Shown piece after piece: positions 46,611 to 58,735 of a DNA stretch of 64,000 bases. This stretch comes from Marasmius tenuissimus (taxonomy: Eukaryota; Basidiomycota; Agaricomycetes; Agaricales; Marasmiaceae): positions 62,001-126,000 of the forward strand of contig JAQOTA010000067.1 in the NCBI GenBank assembly GCA_029532415.1. The letters run 5' to 3'. The position numbers and the translations under genes were made by a program. Within the stretch, counting starts at the first letter, position 1, and every line of letters begins with the position of its first letter. The notes beneath the pieces are model-generated. The model did no database searches and had not been told where the DNA came from. It saw nothing but the letters and a program-made list of their open reading frames with translations.

Positions 46611-46821
46611 ACTAGCAGGAACTCATGAATTTCAAGGAGAAATTGGAAACTTATGTGGAAACTTATATAGGGAGAATCAACTATAATCTCCGGGGCCTAT
46701 GCAGCAGACATTTGATCCAAACCTGACCTATATAGAGATAGATATCCCAAATCTGGTGTTTCTATCACATTTCCACTTATTTCTGGTACCAAGTATCTCT
46801 TTCTTTTCTTCCGTGACTTGT

Positions 46822-47194
46822 CACTGAGTGCAGAATTCTGTAAGTCTGGGAAATATTCAAGATTGACATTGAACTATATGTGGGGAGATCTTAGTGTAAG
46901 TACTGGGACAAAGGATGGAAGTACTCAATCCCAGAAAAGGGTAGAAATGCAATGGAAATGTCAGATTCGGCATTTGTATCACATTTCTCTCCTGTTTGAG
47001 TCGAGTGTGGGTTGAATAACTGTGACACAGCCACAAGAATTCTGATAAATCCTCCCAATGTAAGTTTCTGCATAAATCCTTCATTGCTCCAAAAACTTAT
47101 TTGTTCTTGCACCCAATGTGTGCCAAGATCTCCCCAAATAAAGTTTAGCGTCAATTTCAAATACCCCTGAAAACTTATGATCTTGCACCCAGTG
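46822..47194. repeat. Long imperfect inverted repeat
   Basis: The arm 46822-46896 (CACTGAGTGCA through GGGGAGATCTTA) pairs with 47128-47194 read in reverse (CACTGGGTGCA through GGGGAGATCTTG), with gaps and mismatches. It may be another old MITE; no target duplication was identified. Confidence 0.45.
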
Positions 47195-47199
47195 CCAGA

Positions 47200-47906
47200 A
47201 CATGGTAGCATACAAAGAATATTGTAGCCATACCCCGGTAACGTATCAGTGCTGACCAAATAAACACCGATTCATATGGGTCACTCACTGGATTTTCACC
47301 ACTCTAAATCATGTGGTTGTTCACCTAAAATACGCCAAGTAGCTCCAGCAGGCCGTCACAGCGGATTGGAGTCGGCACACTTTTCTTGACGCTGCTTCAG
47401 AATCCAGTGTACTCGATCATGGTGTTTGGCTACGAGCCTATAGGTGAAGAATTGGACTCTAACTTATGATGTATTAAGAATGAAATCAATTCAGGAATGC
47501 TTGTCTGGACTCACTGTAAATGCTTCCCACCTATCTGCGCAGTGTGCCTGAGAAGCTTCCTTCGACCCACTGCCGATGTGATTTACAAAAATAGCTTGAT
47601 TGATTGATTGTGTCTCCGAGACTTTGCACTGCTCTGACGCCAATCCACCCTCCAGTGTTCACAGCCTGCCAACGGATACCCAATATCCTGATTTATGGAA
47701 CGTACAGAGCCTCAGGTGACGTACTATGGCACTTCTGTTGTCGTTCCTCCCCTCTAATCCTGTTCGTTCATTCCGTCATGACAGGCTCCCGTGCATGCAT
47801 CACTGCTGTCAAAGAAGTTGATATATGGGCCTGAATGGTATCTCCCACGAGGGGAACGCTCATCTCCCCCTCTCTTCCTCTTTTGTTTTTTCCATCACGG
47901 CTTATT
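47200..47906. other. Intergenic DNA upstream of the DUF6533-type gene
   Basis: No gene or repeat recognised. The last 150 bp are pyrimidine-rich and probably hold the promoter of the gene that starts at 47907. Confidence 0.4.
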
Positions 47907-49499
47907 ATGACTGGGGGAGCGATTCCTATGCCTCCAGAGGTCGACGTGTTGGCGACGTTGCAACATGAAATGTGGGTTCGGGTGAGTTTTCAAGCTTCCC
48001 GGAATAGTAGGTCCGATCTCATTTATTCTTTTAACAACTAGTACTTCAATGGTATATTCTTCGTCGCCTCCTCTGTTCCTCAAGTAGTTCTCTCAACGTA
48101 GTGAAGCTGCAGCAGGAGCCCTCTGGACATACGATGTCCTTATCAACATCGACCTTGAACTCGCGCATATTTGGGTGTCCCTTGATTCACGAAAACGACC
48201 GTTCAAAGTCACGAAGGCGATTTTCAATGTGTTGTATCTCGCACAAAGATATATGCCACTGTTGGATTCAGTGTTTTTGGATCAATATTGTGGGTATCCG
48301 TGATATTGACTCGCGAAGATGAGCTTAACAAGTACAAATTCAGTTATAATGGGCCCAAAGGACACAAGGGGCTGTGTAATCACTTACACGCTGAGTGCAT
48401 GTCAGATTTTGAATCTACCACGCGTAATGTTGTCCCTGATGAAAACCGACATTCCTGACTTTTATCTGAGTAGTGCTTCTCGCACCCAGAATATGGGCCG
48501 TATGGGCTCGAGGAACTACAATCGGGATCATCCTTGTTGTGATCTCGTTAGGATGCGTCGTCCCCGCAATGGTGTTTTTCGGGCGTTTTGTTGGGGGAGT
48601 TCAGTGTCAGTGTGTTCCTTTCATGTCCTCTCGTCACCGGGGCCTCTGATTTACTTTGTGTAGACCCGCTCCTCGAAATACCGACACCTAGAAATGAAGA
48701 TCTGAGACGATGCTTCTATATCATGCAGAACAAGGATATATTCCTATGCTGGATTGTCTTGATGATATATGATGGTGGTGCGTTGTTGGTAGTTCTCCCT
48801 TAGAGTAAAATATCCATGTTACTTCCCCAGCTAGCTTTGTAATAATGGGAATAGCGGGATTCAAGGCGTGTAAGCCAACTCCAGCATAACATCTATCAAT
48901 TCCCGATTGTCTCATTCGTTCTCCCTCAGATCGCATAGGAGGTACCTCAAACCTCGTGAAAGTCGTTTATCGGGATGGTGAGTCCCAAATTCGGCCTGGG
49001 TCTTTTCCTCTTTTGTACTATGTGCTGACCCCCCATCGTGGATACTAGGTATTATGTATTATGCCTTGATCTTCTGTGAGGTCTTGTTTTCTGGAAATGA
49101 AGGGGTCGAACCCAATTACAGTTCCTTATTCTTGAATCTAGTTGTATCCCTCGTCAATGTTACCATAATCCTCATCCTCCCAGTGAGTAACCCATCAAAT
49201 GAGACAAGGCTCGGTCCACATCATATCCCCGTACGCCTGCGCCTCCCTTCCACGTGTTTCTTCCATCTAACGTCACATGTAGATTTGAACGTGTTCTCCA
49301 TTCCATCCTCGCCAGCCACGCAATCCTCCATATCCGGAAAGCAGCAGTGCAAAGCGTGATTCAAGACAAATCTGGATGGGATTCTGGAATTGGGACGGGA
49401 CAACTGATTTCAACTTATCCGAGCATGTCGTTCGCATTGAATGCTTCGCAAACGATGGATGAGGAGAGACCTAGAGCGATGGGGAGTAGGAACGCTTGA
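47907..49499 (+). CDS. DUF6533-type integral membrane protein (possibly decaying)
   Basis: Exon 1 (47907-47981) ends QHEMWVR, and the next exon opens YFN, as in basidiomycete DUF6533 proteins. Later segments match that family's order as I remember it: YDVLINIDLELAHIW, a NVLYLAQRYMPLLDSVF helix, IWAVWARGTTIGIILVVISLGCVVPAMVFFG (a transmembrane helix, 48490-48600), IGGTSNLVKVVYRDG then YYALIF (about 48935-49080), SLVNVTIILILP, and ERVLHSILASHAILHIRKA near the C terminus (stop at 49499). The family is a seven-helix-like membrane protein group of unknown role. Introns are many and short. The join between YFN and the following exon (near 48050-48100) does not close in frame by my reading, so it may carry a frameshift. 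Confidence 0.62.
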
Positions 49500-49547
49500 A
49501 TCCTCGGGTTGTTGTCTAGGGCTTTGTCCATTCATTAGAGAGGGCCT

Positions 49548-50974
49548 TTAACTTCCATATTCCCTACTGGGCTGGGCTGGGCATGTGATCTTGATAGCAA
49601 GCATCGAAGGGATGCCACCGTCTGACGCGCACAGAAGACGAGTTTTGATCTCCCTTTCCAGAAGCAACTGCCCTTCCCGTTCCTTCTCCTCCACCTGGCT
49701 GATAAACCGATCAAGTACGTAAACGGCCATGGACGCATACTTCTTGGAGTCCAGGTGTATGTCATTCATTGAGGTTGGGAGATAAGAGCCCCATATGAAT
49801 GAACCGCGGTTCTGACCCTTCTTGAGGATCATGTACAATGCAACGAGTTTGTTTTCTGTCCCATAGTCACCTCTCGTACGTGACGGGGCTCCATATTCAT
49901 CAACTGCATCCACAAAGTTCTCGAGCACAGTGCTGGCACGATTATTGGTACTGGCTTGAATCCCGACAACCTAAGAAGAGGTGAGTACATGTCGTGTAAC
50001 CCGGAATCATCAGATCTTACATCGCGCCCATATCCGTCCACAATCCCGTGAATCACAAACCCCCATAATATTAACTTGTGATGCCCGTCAATATGCCAGA
50101 GCGCATTTGGACGCGATACCTTGTACTTCCGGCGTCGAATGCCTTGATTCCTTCGGAGAATAACTCCGAGACCATCCACCCTTGCAATTGACCCCAATAT
50201 CCGATGTCGTTGTAGGCGAAGGCCATGATGAGAGCGAAGGTGTCCTTGTAGGTATGATAGTCCCGATCCTGGATGTTCCATTCGGTACTTGCGCACTATT
50301 CTATCGAGTTCACGGTTGGAGATTCTACTAAATCGCCAACTATCGATGTTGTATCCCTGACAAACAATCTTTGATAAGTCAGAAAAATACGGGGAAAGCT
50401 GGTCGTACCCGTATGTACTTCCGAAGTGTATTCCGGTGGACTGTAAGTGTCTTCGCCTTCGTCAGCTTGGTGATTGTTATTGCTCGCCCCGAGCCCATTG
50501 CCTCTCTAAGATAGTCTTCATCAATGACCTTTGCTGGCCGACCCCGCTTTCCTGTATGGTGCAATCTAACAGGCTTTGGCATACGAACATGCCGGTCATC
50601 ACTACCGAAGTGCTGACAGTGAGAAACTTTGTTGTGAATCAAGATGAGACTCACTGGTTTCTTGACGTCGACTCTGCCCGAGCGAGTTTCGATGCTAACT
50701 GGCCAACCAATTGTGAAGTTTCAGTAATCCAATCGTCTGGAATGCCCTCCCTCTCCAAAGCCTCCAGAAGCGGGACTGCCTCATCGCGTATCAGATCGTA
50801 ATGCAGTTTTAATCGACTCGCATCTGCCTCTTGGCCTAACACAACCCGAGCGTTGCTGTAGATTGTCGAAAGACGTTGTACGGCATTTAGGATGTTCGGA
50901 GACCATGGGATACCATGATCTGGTGCTGGAAGTGAGACAAATAGAGGAACAAAATTTGAACTGCTTGAAGGCAT
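49548..50974 (-). CDS. DDE integrase-like (rve-type) protein, atypical C terminus
   Basis: Four exons on the minus strand: 50974-50655, 50601-50409, 50356-50021 and 49970-49548; phases close to 424 codons including the stop. Residues about 110-170 form a GKRGRPAKVID / HRNTLRKYIR helix-turn-helix-like region. The catalytic core shows HIDGHHKLILWGFVIHGIVDGYGRD (D261) and PSRTRGDYGTEN (D318), then GSFIWGS. Agaricomycete relatives as I recall them continue with an HNTRIERLW segment carrying the third acidic residue. Here a different sequence follows, so the glutamate is not visible and enzyme activity is doubtful. It probably derives from a domesticated or decaying transposon gene. It starts 101 bp from the divergent gene at 51076. 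Confidence 0.7.
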
Positions 50975-51075
50975 TGAAACACCGAAGAAGGTACTGGGTT
51001 GAGTTGCAGGGTAAAAGACACGTGGTCTGACTACCTCTTTCGGAGGCACGAGTTTGATGATAGCACCTCACCACC

Positions 51076-52336
51076 ATGTCCAACGCGGACCTCACACTCG
51101 CAGCAGAGGCCATGTCACGGGAGGAGTGTGAAGCGCGTATCTCCTCTGGTCAACCTTTCCAGCAACGTGAACTGAACGCGTTGGCGGCCTTGACGCGTTC
51201 CCGAAAAGACGAGAAGTACTGGTTTCTTGATGGCAAAGTGATCGAGGTCAGTATTATAGCTTAAATACCGTGTCGATTTGGACTCACGCATCATCACGGT
51301 GGATAGATTGAGGGTCGCACTATCAAAGTCCACCTCTCGCTAACCTTTGATGAGATTCCGGCCCTCAAGCACTGGGTCATTGCCAGCGAGGAGCAGAGCA
51401 AACCTCGTGATCCCTCTCATCCCCACCTCGGATCTGAAGCATATCCAATGGTTCTCCAAGGGGGCGAAGTTATTGGTTATCATCACATGCTTCAATGGCT
51501 GAAATACATCTATCAGAAGTATGAGCTTTATATATCCGTTCTCACATTTCAATTTTCGACTGATCGCCACAATCAGCGCATATAGAAAAGAAAAGTTCAA
51601 CGAAGAAGAACTCACGTACCTTCTCGGATGGGGCCATCTCTGGGGCGTCGAGCATGCTGTCAAGTTTGCAAAAGACAACCTTGTTGTCATGGTCCACTCC
51701 AAGCCGCCCAGCGTGAAGTTGGGACTCGCGAGACAGTTCCTGATAAGTGAATTTGTCGAGCCCGGATTGGAACCGTACATCGACATTGGTGCTACCCCAC
51801 AGTTGAAAGAGATTACAGAGGACGACATTTACCGCATGGGATATCGCACCTATGAAATCATAGCTCGCACTCGTGAAACCAATCTTCGAAGGCGCATAGA
51901 TTTGGCCATGATTCCGCCTCCAATGGGAATCCCAGAAGATAGCCTTCTTGCCAAAAACTGTACACCCACCCGACACGAGATCTGCCGACAAGCCTGGAAG
52001 GAGGGTTGGCGGAACGACGTTGCCGCCCGTCTTTTGGACAAAGAGGCCCCGATCCCATACAATCTTATCTCTTCTTTTGTTCACACGCAAGTGACCTACA
52101 GGGGCCCTCGCCAGACACCGACTGCCTATTCACGGATTAATCAACAGTGCGGATTGGCCGCCGTTGACAACCTTAACTGGGGGCCCGACCTGGAGGAGTA
52201 TGGCTGGATAGCCATCAAAAGCAGTGCCGTGGAGAGAGTCAAGAAGCTGTATGGATGCTGGGAAGGGAATGATGCAACGGTAAATGGGAGTCTTGCTGAT
52301 GAGTTGCTCGCTGGAGGTGTTATCGAATACATATAA
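51076..52336 (+). CDS. Conserved-looking hypothetical protein, 380 aa
   Basis: Three exons, 51076-51246, 51307-51518 and 51577-52336, joined by GT-AG introns with consistent phase. The protein starts MSNADLTLAAEAMSREECEARI, has FDGKVIE-like and IEGRTIKVHLSLTFDEIPALKHWVIAS segments (about 55-85), a LQWLKYIYQK helix, then LLGWGHLWGVEHAVKFAKDN and a C-terminal RINQQCGLAAVDNLNWGPDLEEYGW motif. There is no signal peptide or membrane span. I do not recognise the family. Its head-to-head position with the integrase-like gene, only 101 bp apart, suggests a shared promoter or that both travelled together. Confidence 0.75.
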
Positions 52337-53952
52337 ACAGAGTTGGATTTCGAAGGGAAAATATTTTGATTGTATTTCTTGGTATTTCTAGACTACAAAC
52401 TGCATGGAGATTGAGTCAAACTCAGCCAAAGCATCTGTAAAATCGGCCACGTACCAAACACGGTATTGAAAACTCCTCCAATTCTACTTGAGGGCCCAGA
52501 TGAGTAACCTGAGTTCAAACACAGAGCTAAGTTGCTGTGGATGATCAGAAGTAGCAATACTTACCTTCAATAGACGGGGAGCAAGGCGGGACAGAAGTCT
52601 GTCGCCCTCGTCGTCGAGATCGGGAGGAAGGGAACTGTGGGAATTTGTCAGATGACTTCTGATGTGCGCGCGCGCACAAGGATTGCAGCGCGCACAGACC
52701 TCCATACCCAGCTCTCTGTTTCAGACGCCTCAAAAACCATCTTGAACACTCAAAGAAACACATACATCAAGACTAGGTCTACAAGTGCGTGCCATAATTT
52801 GCATGAGCGCGCCGGTCTTATTTTTTGTGCAAACGGAGGAGGATAGTGGCCCTCTGTTTTGTATAGCTCGGAGCACTTAGTAATCTGAAGCTCGCGCCCA
52901 AAAATTGCTACGATCTTGCAAATAGCTGGAAGTAACGGAGAAAAAGATCATACCTTGCCTCATTGCGAGTGCCAATTAGCTCAATACTTTGGAGTGGAGA
53001 AATTGCGAAAAATGAGACCGCCGCGCTTGAAAGTGTTACAGCTCGAACCTAATCCAAAGTTTGGTTTGGCACGCTTTTGATATACGGTTGTGATCAGTTA
53101 CAATCGGCTTAGTGTGCCCTTCGATATGCCTAAGTCTCCGTATAAGAGCTCTCAATGCCATTAGTCACATTCTTCTGCCTATGAACAAACAAGGGATCGA
53201 GTCGGAGTAGGACTCAAAAAGCTTGGGAATGATTTGTCCATCTAGTTACTGAAGGAAGAGGCTGGTAGTGATGGAAAAGCCCGTATAATATCGATGTCCG
53301 GTAAGGTGGGGTCGCCGCAAACAGTAACAAGCCTATCAGATTCAACCCCCTGCAGGTAACTTGTTATCCAAACCAGCCTCCCAATCTACCCTTGCTAAAC
53401 CTCTTGTTGCAATAGTAAGACAATTGTCTCCGGTTTTTGCTCAATATGTTGCTTGTTTATCATGTGACAGAGTTTGGAGTGCCAAAACCGTTGGTTCTTA
53501 CCCTCCCACTGCCCAGAGGAGATGAAAGACGTTTTGCGGGTACTATAAATCTGAGAGAAGGTGTTTGTACACTTCCGAGACAGATGGTGAGGTGGGTCAG
53601 TATGTATTTTGTACTTGTCAAATTGATCACACAAAAACCTCAGGCTGAACAAAGTGTGTAAAAGCAGGTAACTCCCGGCTTTGAATATTCATCTGGGGTA
53701 TCAGGTCGTATCTTGACTATTCCAACTGGACACGCGCTGCATGACGTCAACTACAACCTTTATTTCTCCCTGAAGGTCAATTTAGCCGACGACCATTTCA
53801 ACTCTTGGATCCAGTCCTTGAAAATTAATTCAAGAATGACCTTTGTCAGGAGTACCCAAGGGAGTATTTATCAGTGATAGAATCAAATTCTGTTTGTCAT
53901 TCCCCATTGCAGCCACTCTCAAACCTGCTCAGTATCTCACTCACAACACAAT
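52337..53952. other. Intergenic DNA, no gene recognised
   Basis: Contains a GTGCGCGCGCGCAC palindrome at about 52663-52676. Otherwise I see only short frames without protein character and no shared repeat. Confidence 0.4.
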
Positions 53953-54099
53953 AGAGCTGCTCAATTCTTCCAGTTCATAACCAGTTCGTAATTTGTCCCA
54001 TTTTGTCAGCTCATAAAAGCGGAGATGCTTCACTAAAAATCACTTATGAACTGCAATGAACTGGCAAACTGGTAACAAACTGTAGAATTGAGCAGCCCT
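53953..54099. mobile_element. 147-bp MITE
   Basis: The termini AGAGCTGCTCAATTCT (53953-53968) and its complement at 54084-54099 match at 15 of 16 positions. Further inside, CAGTTCATAACCAGTT pairs with AACTGGTAACAAACTG. AAT flanks both ends, a possible 3-bp duplication. Too short to code. Confidence 0.65.
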
Positions 54100-54741
54100 A
54101 ATGATGCTGTTATGAATCCACCCATTGTTTTCCCTTCCCTTGGTCCCCAGGTACTTTTTCCTCATGTTTTTCTCTTTATTTCCCATGGTTACATGTTCTC
54201 ACCATCACATTCTGGCCTCCATATCATTACCTGGTACTACCTGGTGTTCCACATTGTTTCCAGATATTTTCCCAGCATACCATATGGTTTCCATCATGAC
54301 CCTGTTTCCACATGTATCCATTAATTCTTATCACTTGTTCTTTCATTTTTCCTCTTTTACCTTCCTTCCCATGATATCTCTACAGCTTGGTTCTGTCATA
54401 TATAATCATGGACACTTCTAGATAGCTCCCCAGTCTGACAGCTTTGTCTTATAGTGCTTGTATCCAGCATGTACTATCTTACACTTGCCCTGCTCAATTT
54501 TATCTTTCCTCCTTCACACTCTTGACCCTGTTGATGGCCTGAGGGGTTGCCCTAGTCACTGGCCTCATTCTTGACAGACGCCGGAGTCACTCACCAGCTA
54601 CAATCTCAGCAGTGATATCAAACGTTGTACCCAGCCTCACGTATACAACTAGTGTGTGAGCGACAGAAGGTTGTTCTTCCCTTCCCCTCACCATCACAAG
54701 TTGACTAGCAATCTCCTCATTTTCCCTTCTATTCTGCGTGG
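54100..54741. other. 5' flank of UF11 copy 4
   Basis: Homology to the other UF11 upstream regions begins only at about 54600 (ACCCAGCCTCACGTATACAACTAG). The preceding 500 bp is pyrimidine-rich DNA without a recognised feature. Confidence 0.5.
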
Positions 54742-56821
54742 ATGGTGATAGTCAATGTCTTGACTGACACCAGAAATGTCCAGATTGGCCATAATGCAAC
54801 CTTCCAAAGTGTAGGTGGCAATTTAACAACAACAACGACCAATACATACTACAATGATCAGGGGATACAGTTGAATTGGTGTGCGGGAACCATATACTGA
54901 TTACCAATGTTCTGACTGGGGCATAGTACGGAAATATGTTCAGAAAAATACTCATGGGTGATATCATTGTGCAGAGGGATGTCTCTTTGCAGGTCCTGAA
55001 AGTGGTTATGGAAACAAAACATTGAGAATCAGATCGTGGCGAATCACAACAGCAGTCTACAATGATGAGAGTTAGGAAAACTATGCAACATGTTGAGGTA
55101 GTGGGACTTGCAGGAACCTTCACAAGCATAACAGTTGAGGCATTGAACATGACCCAAGAGGGGCTTGAATCTGTGAGCCCACTTCACATGAGTCTGGTTT
55201 AGTATCTTATGAGCCGTTGCAGATCTCAGAACATGTTTGTCAAGAGCTGGCATCTCAGCGGTATGTCCAGATACCTGTCCACGGAGGGACGGTCTTATAG
55301 CCTGATTACAGGTTGCCACTACTCCCCCAGCTGTTCGAAATAGGGCACTCCAAACAGCCGACATGGATTGTGCATGATGGTTAGAGGTTTTAGTTGGTGG
55401 TGTTATCTGTGGAAACTGACAATCACTTTGAAGAACTGGCGAATGGATTGGAATTTACCAATGAGATGTGGGCTAAAGGGACTATGGCTATGTGGTACTA
55501 CCTTTGGTATACACAGGTATGTCCACCTTTTTGACATCCTATGTTGGCTAAGAGTGTCTTTAGACCACCTTATTTTCTGCTTTGCACACAGACAAGACTC
55601 TGACATACCTGTGAGTGGTTTATTTATGAAACCTACCCTTCTGATAGATGAATAAAAGGTTTTCGCTGAGCGGGGGTTTTGGAATTTCAACCTCAAGACC
55701 CCCATGTGGCAATATGACATCCCTTCCATCTTCCTCTCCCACCAAACATCAACCTCTTCTCCCCTCTACCCCTTCCCCTCTATGGTATTTTGCCAACTTC
55801 AGCACCGGTACTGAAGTCCCCTACTCCTCTTCGGGTATGTCTATTCCGATCTATCTTCCTTGTGCTGACACATATAGTGCCTTGGCGTGTCGTTCTCCCT
55901 TTCAACCACCCCGGGTTAAATGTGAATCTTCATTTCTACTGGCGTTTTCCAGATTCACAACAACACACTGTCTACATCACCCAGTCTCTTCCGTTTGCCA
56001 ATAATTGTCATGATCCGTGGAACGACCTTGGCGAGTGCCCCTCCATTCCTCGCCAACTCCCCACTGATCTCTATCTCCCTCAGTATTCATTACTGACGTT
56101 CGATTCTCTCTTGTTGGCACCATCCCCAATGACTCCACATCCTCGACCCCCATTTATCTCTTTGTCCCTCCAGTTCCTATGGAGCACAGCAATGGCATGT
56201 TCTCCATACGCCATCCTAACCCACTTTTCTACTGGTCTCTTGATCCGAATGGTGAACATGTGATATCCGAGGATTGGGAGGTGAACGGGATTCCCAGGCT
56301 GGAGGTTCTATCTTGGATCAGCTCGTCGTGGTACAGTGGGGATTGCCGGGCAGTAGACGAGTATTTACAAATACGGAACTACGGCATGAATGGTAGAAAT
56401 TATGCATGAGAACGTGGGGATCCTGCATTATTACCAAGTGAGTTGCAATTCCTGTTCATGTATCGGAAGCTCCGAGTCATCGGCTCATCTCTGGGGCTTC
56501 AGGTGATCCTTTCGAAGCCGCAGCCCGTAACTCAAATGAGTTGAGTACAGATGAAAATTCGAACCACATATTCTCGACAGGTAAGTAGAAGCTAGTATCA
56601 GGGAATCATTGATTCATCACCCCCTGTCGCCTTTGAAGATATTGTCCCTCGCCCTCGGATAAGACCCAAAACAAATCCCCGAATAATCAGGTACATTTAG
56701 ATCGTCAAGACCACTGGAAGGTCATCTCGGGGGCTCATATGATCGACTGGGAGGCCCAGTTCTCCAGCTTCGGCTAAACGGGCATGAGCAAACAGAGCCA
56801 GTAGAAAGAGAAGATCGTGAT
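54742..56821 (+). pseudogene. UF11 copy 4, decayed
   Basis: Collinear with copies 2 and 3 but broken. The start ATG 54742 gives VNVLTDTRNVQIGHNATFQSVGGN, then one base is missing in the GATCGAGGGG segment (near 54860). Exon 2 has a TGA at about 55023-55025 where the paralogs read an arginine. Exon 7 lost about 270 bp between SPTKHQP and LPSTPSP (near 55755). Exon 9 remains readable (EHSNGMFSIRHP to SWISSSW) but ends early at TGA about 56407. The GC donor of intron 8 is retained. No functional product is expected. Confidence 0.85.
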
Positions 56822-58167
56822 ACATGTACACACAACTCTGATTGAAAACTTGTTCTCTATGCTTACTCGAGTCTGTGAGTTTTTTGTTCCAGCCACCCAC
56901 TTCATATCACTTTAATTCTACCCGCGGTGTTCGGGACTACTGATTGAACTCGATGTAACTCAAAGGGTCAACGATTCTCGAACTCTCGGAGAGTAACCGT
57001 GAAGTCAGTCCTGAGAGTAACAGAGTCCCCAGTTAAGCAAGCAGGTTCGGTTGTCGGAGTTGCCACGGGAGAAGGCTCACGACCTTATACATCATGAAGA
57101 GACAATTTGGTCTCGCTGCACGGTCACCGTGGATAGGTAGTAGAGTCACAGAATAACCGCATGGCATGAATCGATGCTTGAAGTGAACTAGGACGCGGGG
57201 GCTTCTGTTGTCCAAACCGTGTGTGTAGCGTCGTATTGGTTATTGATTTTTGCGGTATAGGAGTTTGATTGGACCAGAAAATCATATGAAGAAACAACAA
57301 TAAACGCTCCTGAGTGGGGTCACCCAAATGAAGATGCTCCGATTCCCACTCCGTACTTTCACAGATTCCTTGATGTTCAAACGTTACTATCCAGTAACCT
57401 AGCTCTCCGGGGAATGCCTGTCGCATGCGAGGGTTGCCCTTAAGTCACAGAGGCGGAGGTAAAGGTTTTCCTCTGGTATATTGCACGGAGGATCCATATC
57501 TGTGGAAACACCCCCCGCCACAATCTGGTCACGCCAAACTATCAGCAGTAACGAAAGGAGCAGCCGAAGGCCGTGAAATATCACTTCATACTATCGGCTT
57601 CTACCTCTGCGGTTTTTTTAAGCCGACACACGATCCTCGAAAGCATCATTCAAGACAACCGAGGCTGGGATTATAAATTATACCTCTCACATGCAATTTT
57701 TACCTACTATTCAACTACCGCCGTATTCAGGACAATGGAAACATACGAGAGCTCGAGAGTGGATTTTCTGGAACGAGAACCGGAGTGTGTAGTCAATATG
57801 GAGCAACAAGGTCGCGGTTAAGTGTGTTGGTGTGCTGCACAACTTTGAAATGTCCGCACATCTCAAGCATATAACAACCAGCATTGTTCTGGCATTCGTA
57901 AGTGTTTGAGTTTAGTCAGCAGGCAACTCGAAGGACCGAATTCCTGCTTATCTCAAAGAGTATCCCCGCCAACTTTTGTTTGTGGAACTCGAGTAACGTT
58001 CGTGCACTCCCAGTGTTACTCAGCCAAACGGAAAGCGAAGACCCATGTCTACGGGTAGAAATATGTAGATTAGCAGGCTCGCTGGTGGGATCAATATAAC
58101 AAACCTACGTGCTGTCTTGACAGATAGGTTCGCCGCTCAACTAGCCGAAGGATGAGGATTTGCATTA
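56822..58167. repeat. 3' block of duplication unit 4
   Basis: Close to 43720-44691 and 36273-37600 in sequence and order, including the reverse-strand ORF remnant (57426-57124, with FEHQGICESTEWESEHLHLG). The block is cut at its right end by the pogo-type element. Confidence 0.65.
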
Positions 58168-58187
58168 CAGTATTTTACCACTCGTTG
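58168..58187 (+). repeat. Left TIR of pogo element
   Basis: CAGTATTTTACCACTCGTTG, preceded by TA. It matches the complement of 61253-61272 at 19 of 20 positions. Confidence 0.92.
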
Positions 58188-58735
58188 AGACATGACCGGT
58201 CCTTGATACAGTGGCATATTCTGACCGCCTAGGAGGCCCGCACTCCAAGCTAAACTGGTCGAAATGTGTATTTATGAGTTCTTCATCATACGCTGTCCGA
58301 TTTGGGCCTGTCGCTGTCGCATTTTAAGAGTAATAGCTAAGGGAGTGATTTTGAGATGCACATTCAAAAATTTGTTTGGAAGACAGTGACTGTTATTTAT
58401 GTAATACCTTGATAAAAAGTATCTCAAATAGTGAAGCAACCCTGGGCTGACCTTGATGTCAAATATCTTGCTGTCCGGTTGTTGTGCTCAAGTACTAGAA
58501 GGAAAACATGATTTCGATGAGGAGGAGGGTGACGCATGCGTGACAAGTGTGACACATGTAACAGAATGTAACACAGTGTGATGACCTGTGACCCACTCGC
58601 CACCTCGACGACAAATTAGACGACAACCTCGGAACGCATTGAGTTGATGCAATACCATTTTACTGGCTTGTACCAATGGCATGAAATGCCCTTTCAAAGA
58701 AAAAACAAGCTCAAATTGTCTCAGAAGAGCGAACA

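Noticed and set aside
52655..52690. GCGC-rich palindrome as a regulatory site
   Set aside because: A short alternating purine-pyrimidine tract; nothing links it to a gene.
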